Of a DNA stretch of 64,000 nucleotides, positions 26,342 through 36,522 are shown piece after piece. The stretch spans positions 1 through 64,000 of the forward strand of contig NZ_NCSM01000056.1 in assembly GCF_002224125.1 (NCBI RefSeq), in the 5' to 3' direction. The notes beneath the pieces were generated by a model. The model made no database searches. It saw only the letters and a list, made by a program, of their open reading frames with translations, and was not told the DNA's origin. The position numbers and the translations under genes were made by a program. Origin of the DNA: Streptomyces sp. NBS 14/10 (GTDB lineage: Bacteria; Actinomycetota; Actinomycetes; Streptomycetales; Streptomycetaceae). Numbering within the stretch: position 1 is the stretch's first letter; every line of letters starts with the position of its first letter.

Positions 26342-26959
26342 TTAGCGGACGGTGAAGTGCACCACGTCCTCCAGGAAAGGGACCTCCAGCCAGGGGTCGG
26401 GCTGGGCCATCAGGGACAACAGCACGATCGCGGACCCCAGCACCCCGTACGTCAGCAGGTCGGTGAACCGGGAGCGCACCGCCAGCATCCCGACATCCGG
26501 CAGCGCCCACCGCAGCAGCGCGCCCGCCAGCAGGGACAGCCCCACCAGGACCGTGCCCGCGCGGAACGCATCCAAGGCCACCACCAGCAGCCCCACGACG
26601 ACGCCGCCCATCACCACCAGCAGCGGCCACTGGCGCGCGGGTGCCGGGGCGCCGCCGGACGCGGCGCGGCCGCCGCCCTCGGGGCGCGCGGTGTCCCGGG
26701 TGATCAGGGGGAATCGGCGCGATCTGGCGGCGGGGCGCCCCGCCGCGCCACCGTGCGCCGCTGCTCCGTTCTGTGCGGCTGCTCCGCTGTGCGCCGCAGC
26801 CCCGCTCTGTGCCGCAGCCCCGTTGGGGGCGGCAGCTCCGTTCAGCCCTGCCGCCCCGTTCGGCGCCGCAGCCCCGTTCGGCGCGGTCGCTCCGTTCGAC
26901 GCCGCCCCGGGGCGCTGTCCGGCCGGCTCGGCGGCCGGCTCACCGGCCTCAGCCGGCAT
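26342..26959 (-). CDS. DUF3017 membrane protein
   Basis: About 205 residues. The N-terminal third is a degenerate Asn-Gly-Ala-Ala repeat ([20 protein letters not shown] and similar), then [16 protein letters not shown]. The C-terminal part has three to four membrane helices: [50 protein letters not shown] and [18 protein letters not shown], the DUF3017 pattern, with a conserved [19 protein letters not shown] segment. The ATG at 26959 overlaps the folD stop by 11 bases; a GTG at 26995 is possible but has no spacing for a ribosome binding site. Always found after folD in streptomycetes; function unknown. Confidence 0.85.
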   Translation of the reverse strand: MPAEAGEPAAEPAGQRPGAASNGATAPNGAAAPNGAAGLNGAAAPNGAAAQSGAAAHSGAAAQNGAAAHGGAAGRPAARSRRFPLITRDTARPEGGGRAASGGAPAPARQWPLLVVMGGVVVGLLVVALDAFRAGTVLVGLSLLAGALLRWALPDVGMLAVRSRFTDLLTYGVLGSAIVLLSLMAQPDPWLEVPFLEDVVHFTVR

Positions 26960-27869
26960 GCCCGGCACCGCTGCCGCCGTCGCTGTCACCGTCACCCTCG
27001 CCCTCGCCGTCGGCGGCCTTGGCGGCGCGCTCCGCCGCCTCCACCACGTTGACCAGCAGCTGGGCGCGGGTCATCGGGCCGACGCCGCCCGGGTTCGGGG
27101 AGATCCAGCCCGCGACCTCGCTCACGTCGGGGTGCACATCACCGGCGATCTTGCCGTGCTCGTCCCGGCTGACGCCGACGTCGAGCACCGCCGCCCCCGG
27201 CTTGACGTCCTCCGCCTTGATCAGGTGCCGCACCCCGGCCGCCGCCACGATGATGTCAGCCTGGCGCAGCAGCGCCGACAGATCGCGGGTGCCGGTGTGG
27301 CACAGCGTGACCGTGGCGTTCTCCGAGCGGCGGGTGAGCAGCAGCCCGATCGACCGGCCGACGGTGATACCGCGGCCGACGACCACCACATGGGCGCCGT
27401 TGATCTCCACGCCGTGGTGGCGCAGCAGCTGGATGATGCCGTACGGGGTGCACGGCAGCGGGCCGGTCTCGTTCAGCACCAGCCGGCCGAGGCTCATCGG
27501 ATGCAGCCCGTCGGCGTCCTTGGCCGGGTCGATCAGCTCCAGCACCCGGTTGGCGTCGATGCCCTTGGGGAGCGGCAGCTGCACGATGTAGCCCGTGCAG
27601 GCCGGGTCCTCGTTGAGCTCCCGTACGGCCGCCTCGATCTCCTCCTGGGTGGCGGTCTCGGGCAGGTCGCGCCGGATGGAGGCGATGCCGACCTCGGCGC
27701 AGTCGCGGTGCTTGCCCGCGACGTACCACTTGCTTCCCGGGTCCTCGCCGACCAGCACGGTTCCGAGGCCGGGGTGGATGCCCTTGGCCTTGAGCGCCGC
27801 CACTCGGCTGACGAGATCGGACTTGATCGAGGCTGCGGTTGCCTTGCCATCGAGAATCTGCGCGGTCAT
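26949..27869 (-). CDS. folD: Bifunctional methylenetetrahydrofolate dehydrogenase/cyclohydrolase
   Basis: 306 residues from the ATG at 27869 ([19 protein letters not shown]). Conserved pieces are the [14 protein letters not shown] segment, [71 protein letters not shown] (NADP site) and [19 protein letters not shown]. It interconverts 5,10-methylene-, methenyl- and 10-formyl-tetrahydrofolate, supplying the formyl group used by PurN and PurH, whose genes lie next upstream. A low-complexity tail ([16 protein letters not shown]) extends beyond the normal end and overlaps the DUF3017 start. A strong terminator separates it from purH, so it has its own promoter. Confidence 0.96.
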   Translation of the reverse strand: MTAQILDGKATAASIKSDLVSRVAALKAKGIHPGLGTVLVGEDPGSKWYVAGKHRDCAEVGIASIRRDLPETATQEEIEAAVRELNEDPACTGYIVQLPLPKGIDANRVLELIDPAKDADGLHPMSLGRLVLNETGPLPCTPYGIIQLLRHHGVEINGAHVVVVGRGITVGRSIGLLLTRRSENATVTLCHTGTRDLSALLRQADIIVAAAGVRHLIKAEDVKPGAAVLDVGVSRDEHGKIAGDVHPDVSEVAGWISPNPGGVGPMTRAQLLVNVVEAAERAAKAADGEGEGDGDSDGGSGAGHAG

Positions 27870-27980
27870 GGCTTCATCCTCCCGGATTCGGGGACGTCTG
27901 TTCCAATCAGGGCCCGCCCCACCCGGGGTCTGGCGGAATCCGGGCCGTGTATGTCCTGTGTCGTGTGACGTGTGTCGCCT

Positions 27981-28030
27981 ACGGACCGAGGGCCGCACCC
28001 CGCGCGTCGGGGGTGCGGCCCTCGGTCCGT
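27981..28030 (-). terminator. 21-bp perfect-stem terminator after purH
   Basis: Bases 27981-28001 (ACGGACCGAGG...) pair without mismatch with 28010-28030 (...CCTCGGTCCGT), with an eight-base loop. It lies six bases past the purH stop, the strongest hairpin type in this window. Confidence 0.9.
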
Positions 28031-28035
28031 ACCAC

Positions 28036-29598
28036 TCAGTGGAAGAAGTGGCGCGTGCCCGTGAAGTACATGGTCACGCCCGCCTTCTGGGCCGCCTCGA
28101 CGGTCAGCTCGTCGCGGACCGAGCCGCCGGGCTGCACCACGGCCTTGACCCCGGCTCCCGCCAGCACCTCGAAGCCATCCGGGAAGGGGAAGAAGGCGTC
28201 GGAGGCCGCGTACGAGCCGGCGGCCCGCTCCTCGCCCGCCCGCTGTACGGCGAGCCGCGCCGAGTCGACGCGGTTGACCTGGCCCATGCCGACGCCGACC
28301 GTCGCGCCGTCCTTACCGAGCAGGATCGCGTTGGACTTCACGGCCCGGCAGGCGCGCCAGGCGAAGGCCAGCTCGGCCAGGCCGTCGGCGTCCAGCGGCT
28401 CGCCGGTCGCCAGGGTCCAGTTGGCCGGGTCGTCGCCCTCGGCCTGGAGCCGGTCCTTGGCCTGCACCAGGTCGCCGCCCTCGATCGACCGGTACTCGCC
28501 GCCCGCCGCCGGGGCGTCGGGGCAGCGCAGCACGCGGATGTTCTTCTTGCGGGCCAGCACCTCGACGGCGCCGTCCTCGTACTCCGGGGCGACGATGACC
28601 TCGGTGAAGATCTCGGCGACCTGCTCGGCCATGGCGACCGTCACCGGGCGGTTGACGGCGATCACGCCGCCGAACGCCGAGAGCGGGTCACACGCGTGCG
28701 CCTTGCGGTGGGCCTCGGCGACGTCCGCGCCGACCGCGATGCCGCAGGGGTTGGCGTGCTTGATGATCGCGACGCAGGGCGTGTCGTGGTCGTACGCCGC
28801 ACGCCGCGCGGCCTCGGTGTCGGTGTAGTTGTTGAAGGACATCTCCTTGCCGTGCAGCTGCTCGGCGTACGCGAGGCCCTTGCCCGTGCCGTTGGTGTAG
28901 AGCGCGGCGGGCTGGTGCGGGTTCTCGCCGTAGCGCAACACCTGCTTGCGCTCGTAGGTGACGCCGATGAAGTCCGGCCAGGGGCCCTCGTCGGCCGCGT
29001 AGCCCTCGGCGAACCAGTTCGCCACCGCCACGTCGTACGCCGCGGTGTGCTGGAACGCCTCGCTCGCCAGCCGCTTGCGCTGCTCGAGGTCGAAGCCGCC
29101 CTCGGCGGCGGCCTTCAGCACGTCCGCGTAGCGCTCGGGGTTGACGACCACGGCCACGGACGGGTGGTTCTTGGCGGCCGCGCGGACCATGGAGGGGCCG
29201 CCGATGTCGATCTGCTCGACGCACTCGTCGGGCGAGGCGCCCGAGGCGACGGTCTCGCGGAACGGGTAGAGGTTGACGACGACCAGCTCGAAGGGCTCGA
29301 CGCCCAGCTCGGCGAGCTGTTCGCGGTGCGAGTCGAGCCGCTGGTCGGCCAGGATGCCCGCGTGGACGCGCGGGTGCAGCGTCTTGACGCGGCCGTCCAG
29401 GCACTCGGGGAAGCCGGTCAGCTCCTCCACCTTGGTGACCGGGACGCCCGCGGCGGCGATCTTCGCCGCCGTCGAGCCGGTCGAGACGAGCTGGACCCCG
29501 GCCGCGTCCAGCCCCCGGGCCAGTTCCTCGAGCCCCGACTTGTCGTAGACGCTGACCAGCGCGCGGCGGATGGGCCGCTTCGTACCTTCGGCGGTCAC
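28036..29598 (-). CDS. purH: Bifunctional AICAR transformylase/IMP cyclohydrolase
   Basis: 520 residues, standard length. The N-terminal MGS-like IMP cyclohydrolase domain runs from [20 protein letters not shown] to about residue 195 with [23 protein letters not shown] and INVDLYPF-like [10 protein letters not shown]. The AICAR transformylase domain follows, with [13 protein letters not shown] and the catalytic KHANPCG, ending [31 protein letters not shown]. It performs the last two steps to IMP. The GTG at 29598 overlaps the purN stop (GTGA), so purN-purH are translationally coupled. Confidence 0.97.
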   Translation of the reverse strand: MTAEGTKRPIRRALVSVYDKSGLEELARGLDAAGVQLVSTGSTAAKIAAAGVPVTKVEELTGFPECLDGRVKTLHPRVHAGILADQRLDSHREQLAELGVEPFELVVVNLYPFRETVASGASPDECVEQIDIGGPSMVRAAAKNHPSVAVVVNPERYADVLKAAAEGGFDLEQRKRLASEAFQHTAAYDVAVANWFAEGYAADEGPWPDFIGVTYERKQVLRYGENPHQPAALYTNGTGKGLAYAEQLHGKEMSFNNYTDTEAARRAAYDHDTPCVAIIKHANPCGIAVGADVAEAHRKAHACDPLSAFGGVIAVNRPVTVAMAEQVAEIFTEVIVAPEYEDGAVEVLARKKNIRVLRCPDAPAAGGEYRSIEGGDLVQAKDRLQAEGDDPANWTLATGEPLDADGLAELAFAWRACRAVKSNAILLGKDGATVGVGMGQVNRVDSARLAVQRAGEERAAGSYAASDAFFPFPDGFEVLAGAGVKAVVQPGGSVRDELTVEAAQKAGVTMYFTGTRHFFH

Positions 29599-30245
29599 GG
29601 GATCATTACCTTTCGTCCCTCAATGCGGTAGCCGTTGCGGGCCAGACGCCCCACGACCTCGACGAGCAGCGAGCGCTCGACTTCCTTGATCCGCTCATGC
29701 AGAGCGGACTCGTCGTCCTCGTCCCGGACCTCGATCACGCCCTGGGCGATGATCGGGCCGGTGTCGACTCCGTCGTCGACGAGATGGACGGTGCAGCCGG
29801 TCACCTTCACGCCGTACGCGAGCGCGTCGCGCACGCCGTGGGCGCCGGGAAAGCTGGGCAGCAGCGCGGGGTGGGTGTTGACGCACCGGCCGCCGAAACG
29901 GGCCAGGAACTCCTGGCCCAGGATCTTCATAAAGCCCGCCGAGACCACGAGGTCCGGCTCGTACGCGGCCGCCGCCTCGGCCAGCGCGCGGTCCCATTCG
30001 GCGCGGGTGGCGTGGTCCTTCACCCGGCAGACGAAGGTGGGGATCCCAGCGCGCTCGGCGCGCTCCAGGCCCGCGATACCGGCGCGGTCGGCGCCGACGG
30101 CCACGACCTCCGCGCCGAAGCCGGAGACGCCCTCGGCGGCGATCGCGTCGAGGAGCGCCTGCAGATTCGTACCGGAACCGGATACGAGGACGACGAGGCG
30201 GGCGGGGCGCTCGGGGCGGGCGGCGAGGGAGGGCGGGGAGGCCAC
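29595..30245 (-). CDS. purN: Phosphoribosylglycinamide formyltransferase
   Basis: About 216 residues. [21 protein letters not shown] is the phosphate-binding start, and [45 protein letters not shown] carries the catalytic Asn-His-Asp set. It transfers formyl from 10-formyl-THF to GAR in purine synthesis. The GTG at 30245 is chosen because family homology begins shortly after it; the frame is open to 30539 but that extension is Pro/Thr-rich and unlike the family. It is coupled to purH by a four-base overlap. Confidence 0.94.
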   Translation of the reverse strand: MASPPSLAARPERPARLVVLVSGSGTNLQALLDAIAAEGVSGFGAEVVAVGADRAGIAGLERAERAGIPTFVCRVKDHATRAEWDRALAEAAAAYEPDLVVSAGFMKILGQEFLARFGGRCVNTHPALLPSFPGAHGVRDALAYGVKVTGCTVHLVDDGVDTGPIIAQGVIEVRDEDDESALHERIKEVERSLLVEVVGRLARNGYRIEGRKVMIP

Positions 30246-30629
30246 GGCGGGGATCTTTCTCGCGGGCGATGCGGGCGGTGCGGGCGGTGCGCGGGTGGTT
30301 CGTGGGTGGTGCAGGGCGGCTGGTGGGCCGCTGGTGCGGGTGCTCAGAGTGCTTGTGTGTGGCGGCGCCACTGCGTTTGTGTGGACATACAAGGACGCGG
30401 AGTCATGAATTCCGGGGAACTCTACGAAGCCGCCGACCGTCAGCAACGATACCGGCACACGAAACGGCCCCCGGGGGACGGGGGCGAGCGCGGGAGGTAG
30501 CGTCTGGACTGCGAATCCGACTGACGCCGTGGGAACCACCGTCGCGTCCCACGCAAGGGGAGCCGTACGGCGCAGGCCCTACGGAAGCCTTGCGTGCATC
30601 ACGACGACACAAGGGGAAGACACCTCCAC
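30246..30629. other. Divergent promoter region between purN and the collagen-like membrane protein
   Basis: About 385 bases with no recognised gene. It must carry the purNH promoter (leftward) and that of the rightward membrane-protein gene. Short G/C-rich dyads (GGCCCCCGGGGG near 30470) occur. No known purine riboswitch pattern was recognised. Confidence 0.5.
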
Positions 30630-30701
30630 ATGCCGGACCGACGCCGCCGCGCGGCTCACTGCCTCACGCCGACCCCTGCGCGTACCGGGGGGCCGCGATG
30701 A
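30630..30701 (+). CDS. Possible 23-codon leader ORF coupled to the next gene
   Basis: An ATG at 30630 is preceded by AAGGGGAAG at suitable distance, a better ribosome binding site than that of the following gene. The frame encodes [20 protein letters not shown] and three more residues, and its TGA at 30699-30701 overlaps the ATG at 30698 (ATGA). The arrangement fits a short, Arg-rich leader peptide translationally coupled to the membrane protein. There is no homology to support it; it may be fortuitous. Confidence 0.4.
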   Translation: MPDRRRRAAHCLTPTPARTGGPR

Positions 30702-31702
30702 GGTACGCCCGCACGTCGCGCACGACGCCGCTGCTGCGCGAGCAGCAGTCCCCGTCCTCCTCCGCCTCGCCCGAGGGCTCGCCCCCCGGGCGCGAGGAGA
30801 ACAACCCCTTCGCACCGCCGCCGGAGGGACGGCCGGACCAGCCCTGGCAGCCCAGGCACCGGCCCGACACCGCGCCGGGCGGTGAGGGCGGCGGAAGCGG
30901 CGACGACGGCCGCGCCGCGCCGGGCGGACCTGGTGAACCCGGCAGCCCGGGCAGCCCGGGCAGTCCAGGCGGCCCAACTGGCACCCCCTGGCCTGCCGCC
31001 CCCGGCACCCCCAGCGGCGCCATACAAAGCGATCAGGGAGGCCAGAGCGGCCAGGGAGACCAGGGAGACCAGGAGGGTCAGGGCGGCGGTCAAGGCGGCC
31101 AGGACGGCCCGCCGCAGCAGCCCCCGGCCTGGGGCAGCCAGTGGAGCAGCCGCCAGCCCGGCCGCCAGAACGGCGGCTTCGGCTCGAACCCCGGCCGACC
31201 GAACGGAACGGGCGGCCAGGGCGGCTCCGGCGGCCCGCGCTGGGACCCGAACGACCCGGCCCAGCGGCGCGCCCGCTACGCCCTGCTCGCGGGCATGTGG
31301 GCCTTCTTCTTCGCACTGTTCAGCCTGCCGGAGATCGCGCTGCTGCTCGGTGCGCTGGCCGTCTACTGGGGCATCAGCTCGCTGCGCGCCAAGCCGCGCC
31401 GGCCGGCCCCCACGCCGCCCTCGGCCGCCCCGCTGAACGCTCCGCCACCCGCTCCCGGCACCGCCCCGGCCCATCTCCCGGCGCCGGGCACCAGCCCCTC
31501 GAAGCCGCAGGCCACGGCGGCGATCAGCGGGCTGGTCACGGGCGGTCTCGCGCTGGCCATCGTCGCGGCGACCTTCACCACGCAAATCGTCTACAGCGAC
31601 TACTACTCCTGCGTGGACGACTCCCTCACCCAGACCTCCCGGCACGCCTGCGAGGACCTGCTGCCCAAGCAGCTCCGGCCGCTGCTCAGCACGGAGGACT
31701 GA
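30698..31702 (+). CDS. Membrane protein with collagen-like, Gly/Gln-rich N-terminal half
   Basis: 334 residues. The first 190 are low complexity: Pro-rich, then a Gly-X-Y run ([18 protein letters not shown]), then Gly/Gln/Asp repeats ([18 protein letters not shown]). After [18 protein letters not shown] come two close membrane helices ([33 protein letters not shown]), a Pro-rich loop and a third helix ([25 protein letters not shown]), ending with [25 protein letters not shown]4190-like small membrane proteins have this helix arrangement. Function unknown. The start is set by the ATG at 30698 overlapping a possible leader ORF; a terminator follows. Confidence 0.8.
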   Translation: MRYARTSRTTPLLREQQSPSSSASPEGSPPGREENNPFAPPPEGRPDQPWQPRHRPDTAPGGEGGGSGDDGRAAPGGPGEPGSPGSPGSPGGPTGTPWPAAPGTPSGAIQSDQGGQSGQGDQGDQEGQGGGQGGQDGPPQQPPAWGSQWSSRQPGRQNGGFGSNPGRPNGTGGQGGSGGPRWDPNDPAQRRARYALLAGMWAFFFALFSLPEIALLLGALAVYWGISSLRAKPRRPAPTPPSAAPLNAPPPAPGTAPAHLPAPGTSPSKPQATAAISGLVTGGLALAIVAATFTTQIVYSDYYSCVDDSLTQTSRHACEDLLPKQLRPLLSTED

Positions 31703-31727
31703 GCGGGACCAGGGGACCCGAGCAAGC

Positions 31728-31767
31728 AGGGGCGGTTGCGACGCGTATACGTCGCAGCCGCCCCTTT
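31728..31767 (+). terminator. 16-bp-stem terminator with short T run
   Basis: AGGGGCGGTTGCGACG (31728-31743) pairs with CGTCGCAGCCGCCCCT (31750-31765), one G-U pair, followed by TT. It lies between the convergent membrane-protein and DUF6350 genes and could serve both. Confidence 0.8.
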
Positions 31768-31805
31768 CGCGTGCCCCAGCACCCCTCCAGACCGGCTCCG
31801 CCGGC

Positions 31806-33905
31806 CTAAGCTCCGCCGGCCTGACGGCCGCTGCGGCGCTCCGCGCTGCCTTCCGCAGGATGCGAATCCTCCCGGTCCTGCATGCCCCGGCCTCCTCGCA
31901 AGAAGCAGGTGATCTCGTGGTCGGGGCCACGGCCTTCGTACTGCTCGTGCTCGGACAGCGCCGGGCCCTGGGGCGGGGCCCCGGGCCGGTCGGCCTTGGG
32001 CCCCGGCGCCGTGTCGTAGTGCGGGAAGAACTGCCGCCACCAGGGCGCGGGCGCCTTGGTGGCGTCCGCTCCACCGTCGCCCCCGGTGCCCGGCGCGCTC
32101 CGGCCGTCGCGCGCGCTGCGGCGCGCGCCCGCCGATCGCTTCGATCGCGGCGGGGGCGTCGCCGAGGCCGCCCAGGCCCGGGCCTCCGCCTTTCGGGCCA
32201 CCCAGGCCATCAGCGCGGGTACGAACAGCCGCAGCCATCGCAGAAGGACCGCGCCGGGGATCCCCGGCAGGGCGGTCCAGGCCAGCGTCGCCGTGCCCGT
32301 ATGCCACCAGCTGGGGCCCAGTTCGGCGAGTCCGTGGGTGCCCAGGGCTCCGCCCGAGGCACCGGCGACCAGCGCCATCACGGCCGCGCAGCCGAGTGAG
32401 GCGCCCGCGGCCATCAGGGCGGTCTGGCCCCACCCCCACACCGACACGGCCGGCCGCAGCGCCCGCCGCCCCTCGCCGCCGCCGCCCGCGATCCCATCCC
32501 CGCCCCTGCTCTGGACGGGGTGCAGGGCCTGGACGGGGTGCACGGCCTGGACCACCCGCACGGCCTGGACACTCTGCACGGCCTGGACACTCTGAGCGCT
32601 CTGGCCGCCCCCGGCGCCGTCCACCCGCCGTACGGCCGCGACCGCGACGAACCACGCCACCGACGCCCCCGCCGCGCACCCCGTCAGCCAGCTCAGCGGG
32701 AGGCCCCCGCCCTCGGCCGGCAGCGCGGCCAGCAGGGGGAAGTCGGGCAGGTCGGGGTAGTCCGCCACGCCGAGCGGGCCGACGGCGGCGGAGCCGACCG
32801 TGAACCCGGGGCCGAGCCCGTACGCCGCGCCCCACACGATCGCGTTCGGCAGCAGCGCCAGGCTGATCAGCAGCACCGCGAAACGGCCGGACCACACGTC
32901 GCTGAGCTCCAGGAACGCCAGCTGCACCGCGCCCGCGTGGCTCATCAGCGACACCGCCGTGAGCAGCGTGCCACAGCCGAGCAGCACGACGACCGCGCCC
33001 CCGGCGGCCCGCAGCACGGCGGCGCGGAAGGCGGGGGTCCGATACGCCGGGGGCCGCGGCTCGACGGCTCCGGGGGCGGCACCCCGGCGCCCGGCGGCCG
33101 AGCGGAGCCGTACGACGGGCACGAGACACACCAGGCGCACCAGACGCACCAGACGCTTGAGCCGGTGACGGGCCGAGACAAGCCGTACGGCGCGCGGCGC
33201 CCGGGCGGCCAACCGCGCGCGCAACCAGTCGCCCAGCCGGCGTCGCCAGCGGCGGCACGCCTCGCGTACCGGGCCGGGCGGCAGCGGTCTGGGGAACCGC
33301 CCGTCCGCCGCCCACACCCCCACCGCGACGGCCGCCGCGCCGACCAGCGGCAGATGCAACAGGGCGCTGAACGGATCGACGTGCAGCGGCCCCGTCGAGG
33401 CGTACACCACGATGGCCACCCCGACCAGCAGATAGCCGCCCGTCACCCATCCGAAGGCGGTACGCGGGTGGAGGGTGGCCTCCTCGGACACCCACAGCCC
33501 CGGGCCGCCCGCCGCCTCCGCCGCCTCGTCCGTCTCCTCCGGCACGCCCGTCTCGATCGCATGGCGCCCGGCCCGGTAGAGCAGCCAGCACGGCAGGGCG
33601 CTGAGCAGCAGCGGGGTGAGCCCGACGGGCGCGGAGTCCCCATGCAGCGTCTCGGTCCGTACGAGCTCCGCGCCATGCGCGAGCAGCCACAGGTCGGCGG
33701 CGATGTGCAGGGCGCCGTCCGGGCTGCTGTCGGGAGACGAGGAGGTGATCCACAGCAGGAGTACGACGACGGCGAGCGCGCCAAGACCGAGCCCCGCGGC
33801 GACGACGCCGCCGAGGAACGCCTCTCTCACCTCGGAGGAGGGGCGCCGGAGCGCGGCGCGGCCAGGGGAGGACAACGACGGGCTGCGATCGGTCAATTGG
33901 GTCAC
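31806..33905 (-). CDS. DUF6350 multi-pass membrane protein (PerM-like)
   Basis: 699 residues with about a dozen hydrophobic helices, for example [25 protein letters not shown] near the start and [26 protein letters not shown]. Between helices are long basic or low-complexity loops, including a region rich in [25 protein letters not shown] (about residues 455-480). The C-terminal cytoplasmic tail is charged. The family lies next to purN and sucD in actinobacteria; mycobacterial members (PerM) are linked to cell division under stress. The start is a GTG at 33905. No enzymatic motif is visible. Confidence 0.85.
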   Translation of the reverse strand: MTQLTDRSPSLSSPGRAALRRPSSEVREAFLGGVVAAGLGLGALAVVVLLLWITSSSPDSSPDGALHIAADLWLLAHGAELVRTETLHGDSAPVGLTPLLLSALPCWLLYRAGRHAIETGVPEETDEAAEAAGGPGLWVSEEATLHPRTAFGWVTGGYLLVGVAIVVYASTGPLHVDPFSALLHLPLVGAAAVAVGVWAADGRFPRPLPPGPVREACRRWRRRLGDWLRARLAARAPRAVRLVSARHRLKRLVRLVRLVCLVPVVRLRSAAGRRGAAPGAVEPRPPAYRTPAFRAAVLRAAGGAVVVLLGCGTLLTAVSLMSHAGAVQLAFLELSDVWSGRFAVLLISLALLPNAIVWGAAYGLGPGFTVGSAAVGPLGVADYPDLPDFPLLAALPAEGGGLPLSWLTGCAAGASVAWFVAVAAVRRVDGAGGGQSAQSVQAVQSVQAVRVVQAVHPVQALHPVQSRGGDGIAGGGGEGRRALRPAVSVWGWGQTALMAAGASLGCAAVMALVAGASGGALGTHGLAELGPSWWHTGTATLAWTALPGIPGAVLLRWLRLFVPALMAWVARKAEARAWAASATPPPRSKRSAGARRSARDGRSAPGTGGDGGADATKAPAPWWRQFFPHYDTAPGPKADRPGAPPQGPALSEHEQYEGRGPDHEITCFLRGGRGMQDREDSHPAEGSAERRSGRQAGGA

Positions 33906-34029
33906 GGGCCCATGCTGCCAATAACTGCCGTTTCATCCGTACATCAGGCGATTAGTCGCCGTGTCGTAAAGATTGCGCTTATGCGGCTTTCGCGGTATGG
34001 GCACGCGGAAGGCAGCCAGAACGGCAAAA

Positions 34030-34072
34030 GGCGCGGGCCCGCACCACCTCGTGGGTGGTGCGGGCCCGCGCC
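34030..34072 (-). terminator. 19-bp perfect-stem terminator after sucD
   Basis: Bases 34030-34048 (GGCGCGGGCC...) are complementary to 34054-34072 (...GGCCCGCGCC), with loop TCGTG. It closes the sucCD operon about 40 bases after the stop. Confidence 0.88.
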
Positions 34073-34111
34073 CGTGAGCCGTACGCTCCGGTGGGCGCCC
34101 GGTCGGCGGCG

Positions 34112-34996
34112 TCAGCCGGCCAGCGCGGCGCGCGCCAGGCGGGCGGTCTCGGACGGGGTCTTGCCGACCTTCACGCCCGCGGCCTCCAGGGCCTCCTTCT
34201 TCGCCTGCGCGGTGCCGGAGGACCCGGACACGATCGCACCGGCGTGGCCCATGGTCTTGCCCTCGGGCGCGGTGAAGCCCGCCACATAGCCGACGACCGG
34301 CTTGGTGACATTGGCCTTGATGAAGTCCGCGGCCCGCTCCTCCGCGTCGCCGCCGATCTCGCCGATCATCACGATCAGGTCGGTGTCGGGGTCGGCCTCG
34401 AAGGCGGCCAGGGCGTCGATGTGGGTGGTGCCGATGATCGGGTCACCGCCGATGCCGACGCAGGACGAGAAGCCGATGTCGCTCAGCTCGTACATCATCT
34501 GGTAGGTCAGCGTGCCGGACTTCGACACGAGACCGATCCGGCCCGGCTTGGTGATGTTGGCCGGGATGATGCCCGCGTTCGACTGACCCGGCGTGATCAG
34601 ACCCGGGCAGTTCGGGCCGATGATGCGGGTCTTGTTGCCCTTCTGGCCGGCGTAGGCCCAGAAGTTGGCGGTGTCGTGAACCGCGATGCCCTCGGTGATC
34701 ACGACGGCGAGCGGAATCTCGGCGTCGATCGCCTCGATGACCGCGTCCTTGGTGAACTTCTCCGGGACGAAGATCACGGTGACATCGGCGCCGGTGGCCT
34801 CGATGGCCTCCTTGACGGTGCCGAAGACCGGTACCTCGGTGCCGTCGAAGTCGACCTTCGTACCGGCCTTGCGCGGGTTCACACCACCGACGATGTTGGT
34901 GCCCGAGGCGAGCATCCGACGGGTGTGCTTCTGGCCCTCGGAGCCGGTCATCCCCTGGACGATGACCTTGCTTTCCTTGGTGAGGAAGATAGCCAT
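34112..34996 (-). CDS. sucD: Succinyl-CoA ligase, alpha subunit
   Basis: 294 residues, standard length. The CoA-binding Rossmann domain has [31 protein letters not shown]. The ligase domain has [26 protein letters not shown] and [13 protein letters not shown] with the phosphorylated His251. With SucB/SucC it converts succinyl-CoA, ADP/GDP and Pi to succinate, CoA and NTP in the TCA cycle. It lies 20 bases after sucC in the same operon. Confidence 0.97.
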   Translation of the reverse strand: MAIFLTKESKVIVQGMTGSEGQKHTRRMLASGTNIVGGVNPRKAGTKVDFDGTEVPVFGTVKEAIEATGADVTVIFVPEKFTKDAVIEAIDAEIPLAVVITEGIAVHDTANFWAYAGQKGNKTRIIGPNCPGLITPGQSNAGIIPANITKPGRIGLVSKSGTLTYQMMYELSDIGFSSCVGIGGDPIIGTTHIDALAAFEADPDTDLIVMIGEIGGDAEERAADFIKANVTKPVVGYVAGFTAPEGKTMGHAGAIVSGSSGTAQAKKEALEAAGVKVGKTPSETARLARAALAG

Positions 34997-35016
34997 GGTG
35001 TTGGTGACCTGTTCCC

Positions 35017-36192
35017 TTACTTCGCAGCCGCGAGCTCGGCGGCGCGCTCGGCCGCTCCGTCCATGGTGTCCACCTGCTGCACGAGCGGGTGGTTGGCGTC
35101 GGTGAGGATCTTGCGACCCAGCTCCGCGTTGTTGCCGTCGAGGCGCACGACGAGCGGCTTGGTGACCTCTTCGCCCTTGGACTTCAGCAGCTCCAGGGCC
35201 TGGACGATGCCGTTGGCCACGGCGTCACAGGCGGTGATGCCACCGAAGACGTTGACGAAGACGGACTTGACGTCCGGGTCACCGAGGATGATCTCCAGGC
35301 CGTTGGCCATCACCTCGGCGGAGGCGCCGCCACCGATGTCGAGGAAGTTGGCGGGCTTGACGCCGCCGTGGTTCTCACCGGCGTACGCGACGACGTCGAG
35401 GGTCGACATGACCAGACCCGCGCCGTTGCCGATGATGCCGACTTCGCCCTCGAGCTTGACGTAGTTGAGGCCCTTGGCCTTGGCGGCCGCCTCGAGGGGG
35501 TTGGCCGCGGCCTTGTCCTCGAGCGCCTCGTGCTCCGGCTGGCGGAAGGCGGCGTTCTCGTCCAGGGAGACCTTGCCGTCCAGGGCGATGATCTTGCCTT
35601 CGCCCGTCTTGACCAGCGGGTTGACCTCGACGAGGAGGGCGTCCTCCGCGATGAAGACCTTCCACAGGGTCTGCAGGACGTCGGCGACCTGGTCGGCGAT
35701 GTCGGCCGGGAACTTCGCCGCGGCGACGATCTCGGCGGCCTTCTCCTTGGTCACGCCCTCGATGGCGTCGACCGGGATCTTGGCAAGCGCCTCGGGGTTC
35801 TGCTCGGCGACCACCTCGATCTCCACGCCGCCCTCGACAGAGGCCATGGCGAGGAAGGTGCGGTTGGTACGGTCCAGCAGGAAGGAGACGTAGTACTCCT
35901 CCTTGATGTCCGCGGTCTGGGCCAGCATCACCTTGTGGACCGTGTGGCCCTTGATGTCCATGCCCAGGATCTGGGTGGCCTTGGCGACCGCGTCATCCGC
36001 GTCGGAGGCCAGCTTGACGCCACCGGCCTTACCGCGGCCGCCGACCTTGACCTGCGCCTTGACGACCGCGCGGCCGCCCAGTCGCTCGGTCACCTCGCGC
36101 GCCGCCTCAGGCGTGTCGATGACTTCACCGGCCAGCACCGGTACACCGTGCTTGGCGAAGAGGTCCCTCGCCTGGTATTCGAACAGGTCCAC
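35017..36192 (-). CDS. sucC: Succinyl-CoA ligase, beta subunit
   Basis: 391 residues from a GTG at 36192 ([20 protein letters not shown]), preceded by GGGACGG. ATP-grasp features include [21 protein letters not shown] and [26 protein letters not shown]. The C-terminal flavodoxin-like domain has [35 protein letters not shown] and [22 protein letters not shown]. It is the nucleotide-binding partner of SucD. First gene of the sucCD operon. A Crp-like dyad lies about 180 bases upstream. Confidence 0.97.
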   Translation of the reverse strand: MDLFEYQARDLFAKHGVPVLAGEVIDTPEAAREVTERLGGRAVVKAQVKVGGRGKAGGVKLASDADDAVAKATQILGMDIKGHTVHKVMLAQTADIKEEYYVSFLLDRTNRTFLAMASVEGGVEIEVVAEQNPEALAKIPVDAIEGVTKEKAAEIVAAAKFPADIADQVADVLQTLWKVFIAEDALLVEVNPLVKTGEGKIIALDGKVSLDENAAFRQPEHEALEDKAAANPLEAAAKAKGLNYVKLEGEVGIIGNGAGLVMSTLDVVAYAGENHGGVKPANFLDIGGGASAEVMANGLEIILGDPDVKSVFVNVFGGITACDAVANGIVQALELLKSKGEEVTKPLVVRLDGNNAELGRKILTDANHPLVQQVDTMDGAAERAAELAAAK

Positions 36193-36371
36193 GCGCGTCC
36201 GTCCCTTTTCCTGGAAATCGCGGTTCGTTGTCTGCGCGGGCGTGCCGCGGTGGCAGCGTGAGGACGCGATCTTTGACGAGGCGGCACACGTGCGCCGGGT
36301 ACGCGGCATGTCCGTCTCGCAGGTTATCCCCGCAGGACGTGCGTCCCTAAATCGCAGATCACACTGGCGCG

Positions 36372-36386
36372 GTGATTACGGTCACA
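36372..36386 (-). promoter_or_regulatory. Crp-like dyad TGTGA-N6-TCAC upstream of sucC
   Basis: Read on the minus strand the sequence is TGTGACCGTAATCAC, matching both half-sites of the CRP/FNR consensus with a six-base spacer, about 180 bases before the sucC start. Streptomycetes encode a Crp, but binding here is untested. Confidence 0.35.
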
Positions 36387-36442
36387 GATCGCGACCATAC
36401 CCACCTATCTTTGTACAGCCGTGCTGCTCGGAGGGGGAAATG

Positions 36443-36484
36443 CCGATCGGGCGGTCCCCTCCCCAACGAGGGCCGCCCGATCGG
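36443..36484 (-). terminator. Hairpin after the repeat-protein gene
   Basis: CCGATCGGGCGG (36443-36454) is exactly complementary to CCGCCCGATCGG (36473-36484). It lies about 40 bases after the gene's stop. Confidence 0.75.
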
Positions 36485-36522
36485 TCAAGCAGATGCCGTA
36501 CGGCGTACAGCAGGTGGTGTCA

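Larger units (their letters stand above)
36193..36522. other. sucC promoter region and terminator of the repeat-protein gene
   Basis: No gene is seen. The high-coordinate part holds a terminator (36443-36484) for the repeat-protein gene. The rest is the sucCD regulatory region, containing the TGTGA-N6-TCAC dyad. Confidence 0.6.

Noticed and set aside
27595..29631. A 678-codon + strand frame across folD and purH
   Set aside because: Antisense to well-conserved purine and folate genes; composition typical of a GC-rich shadow.
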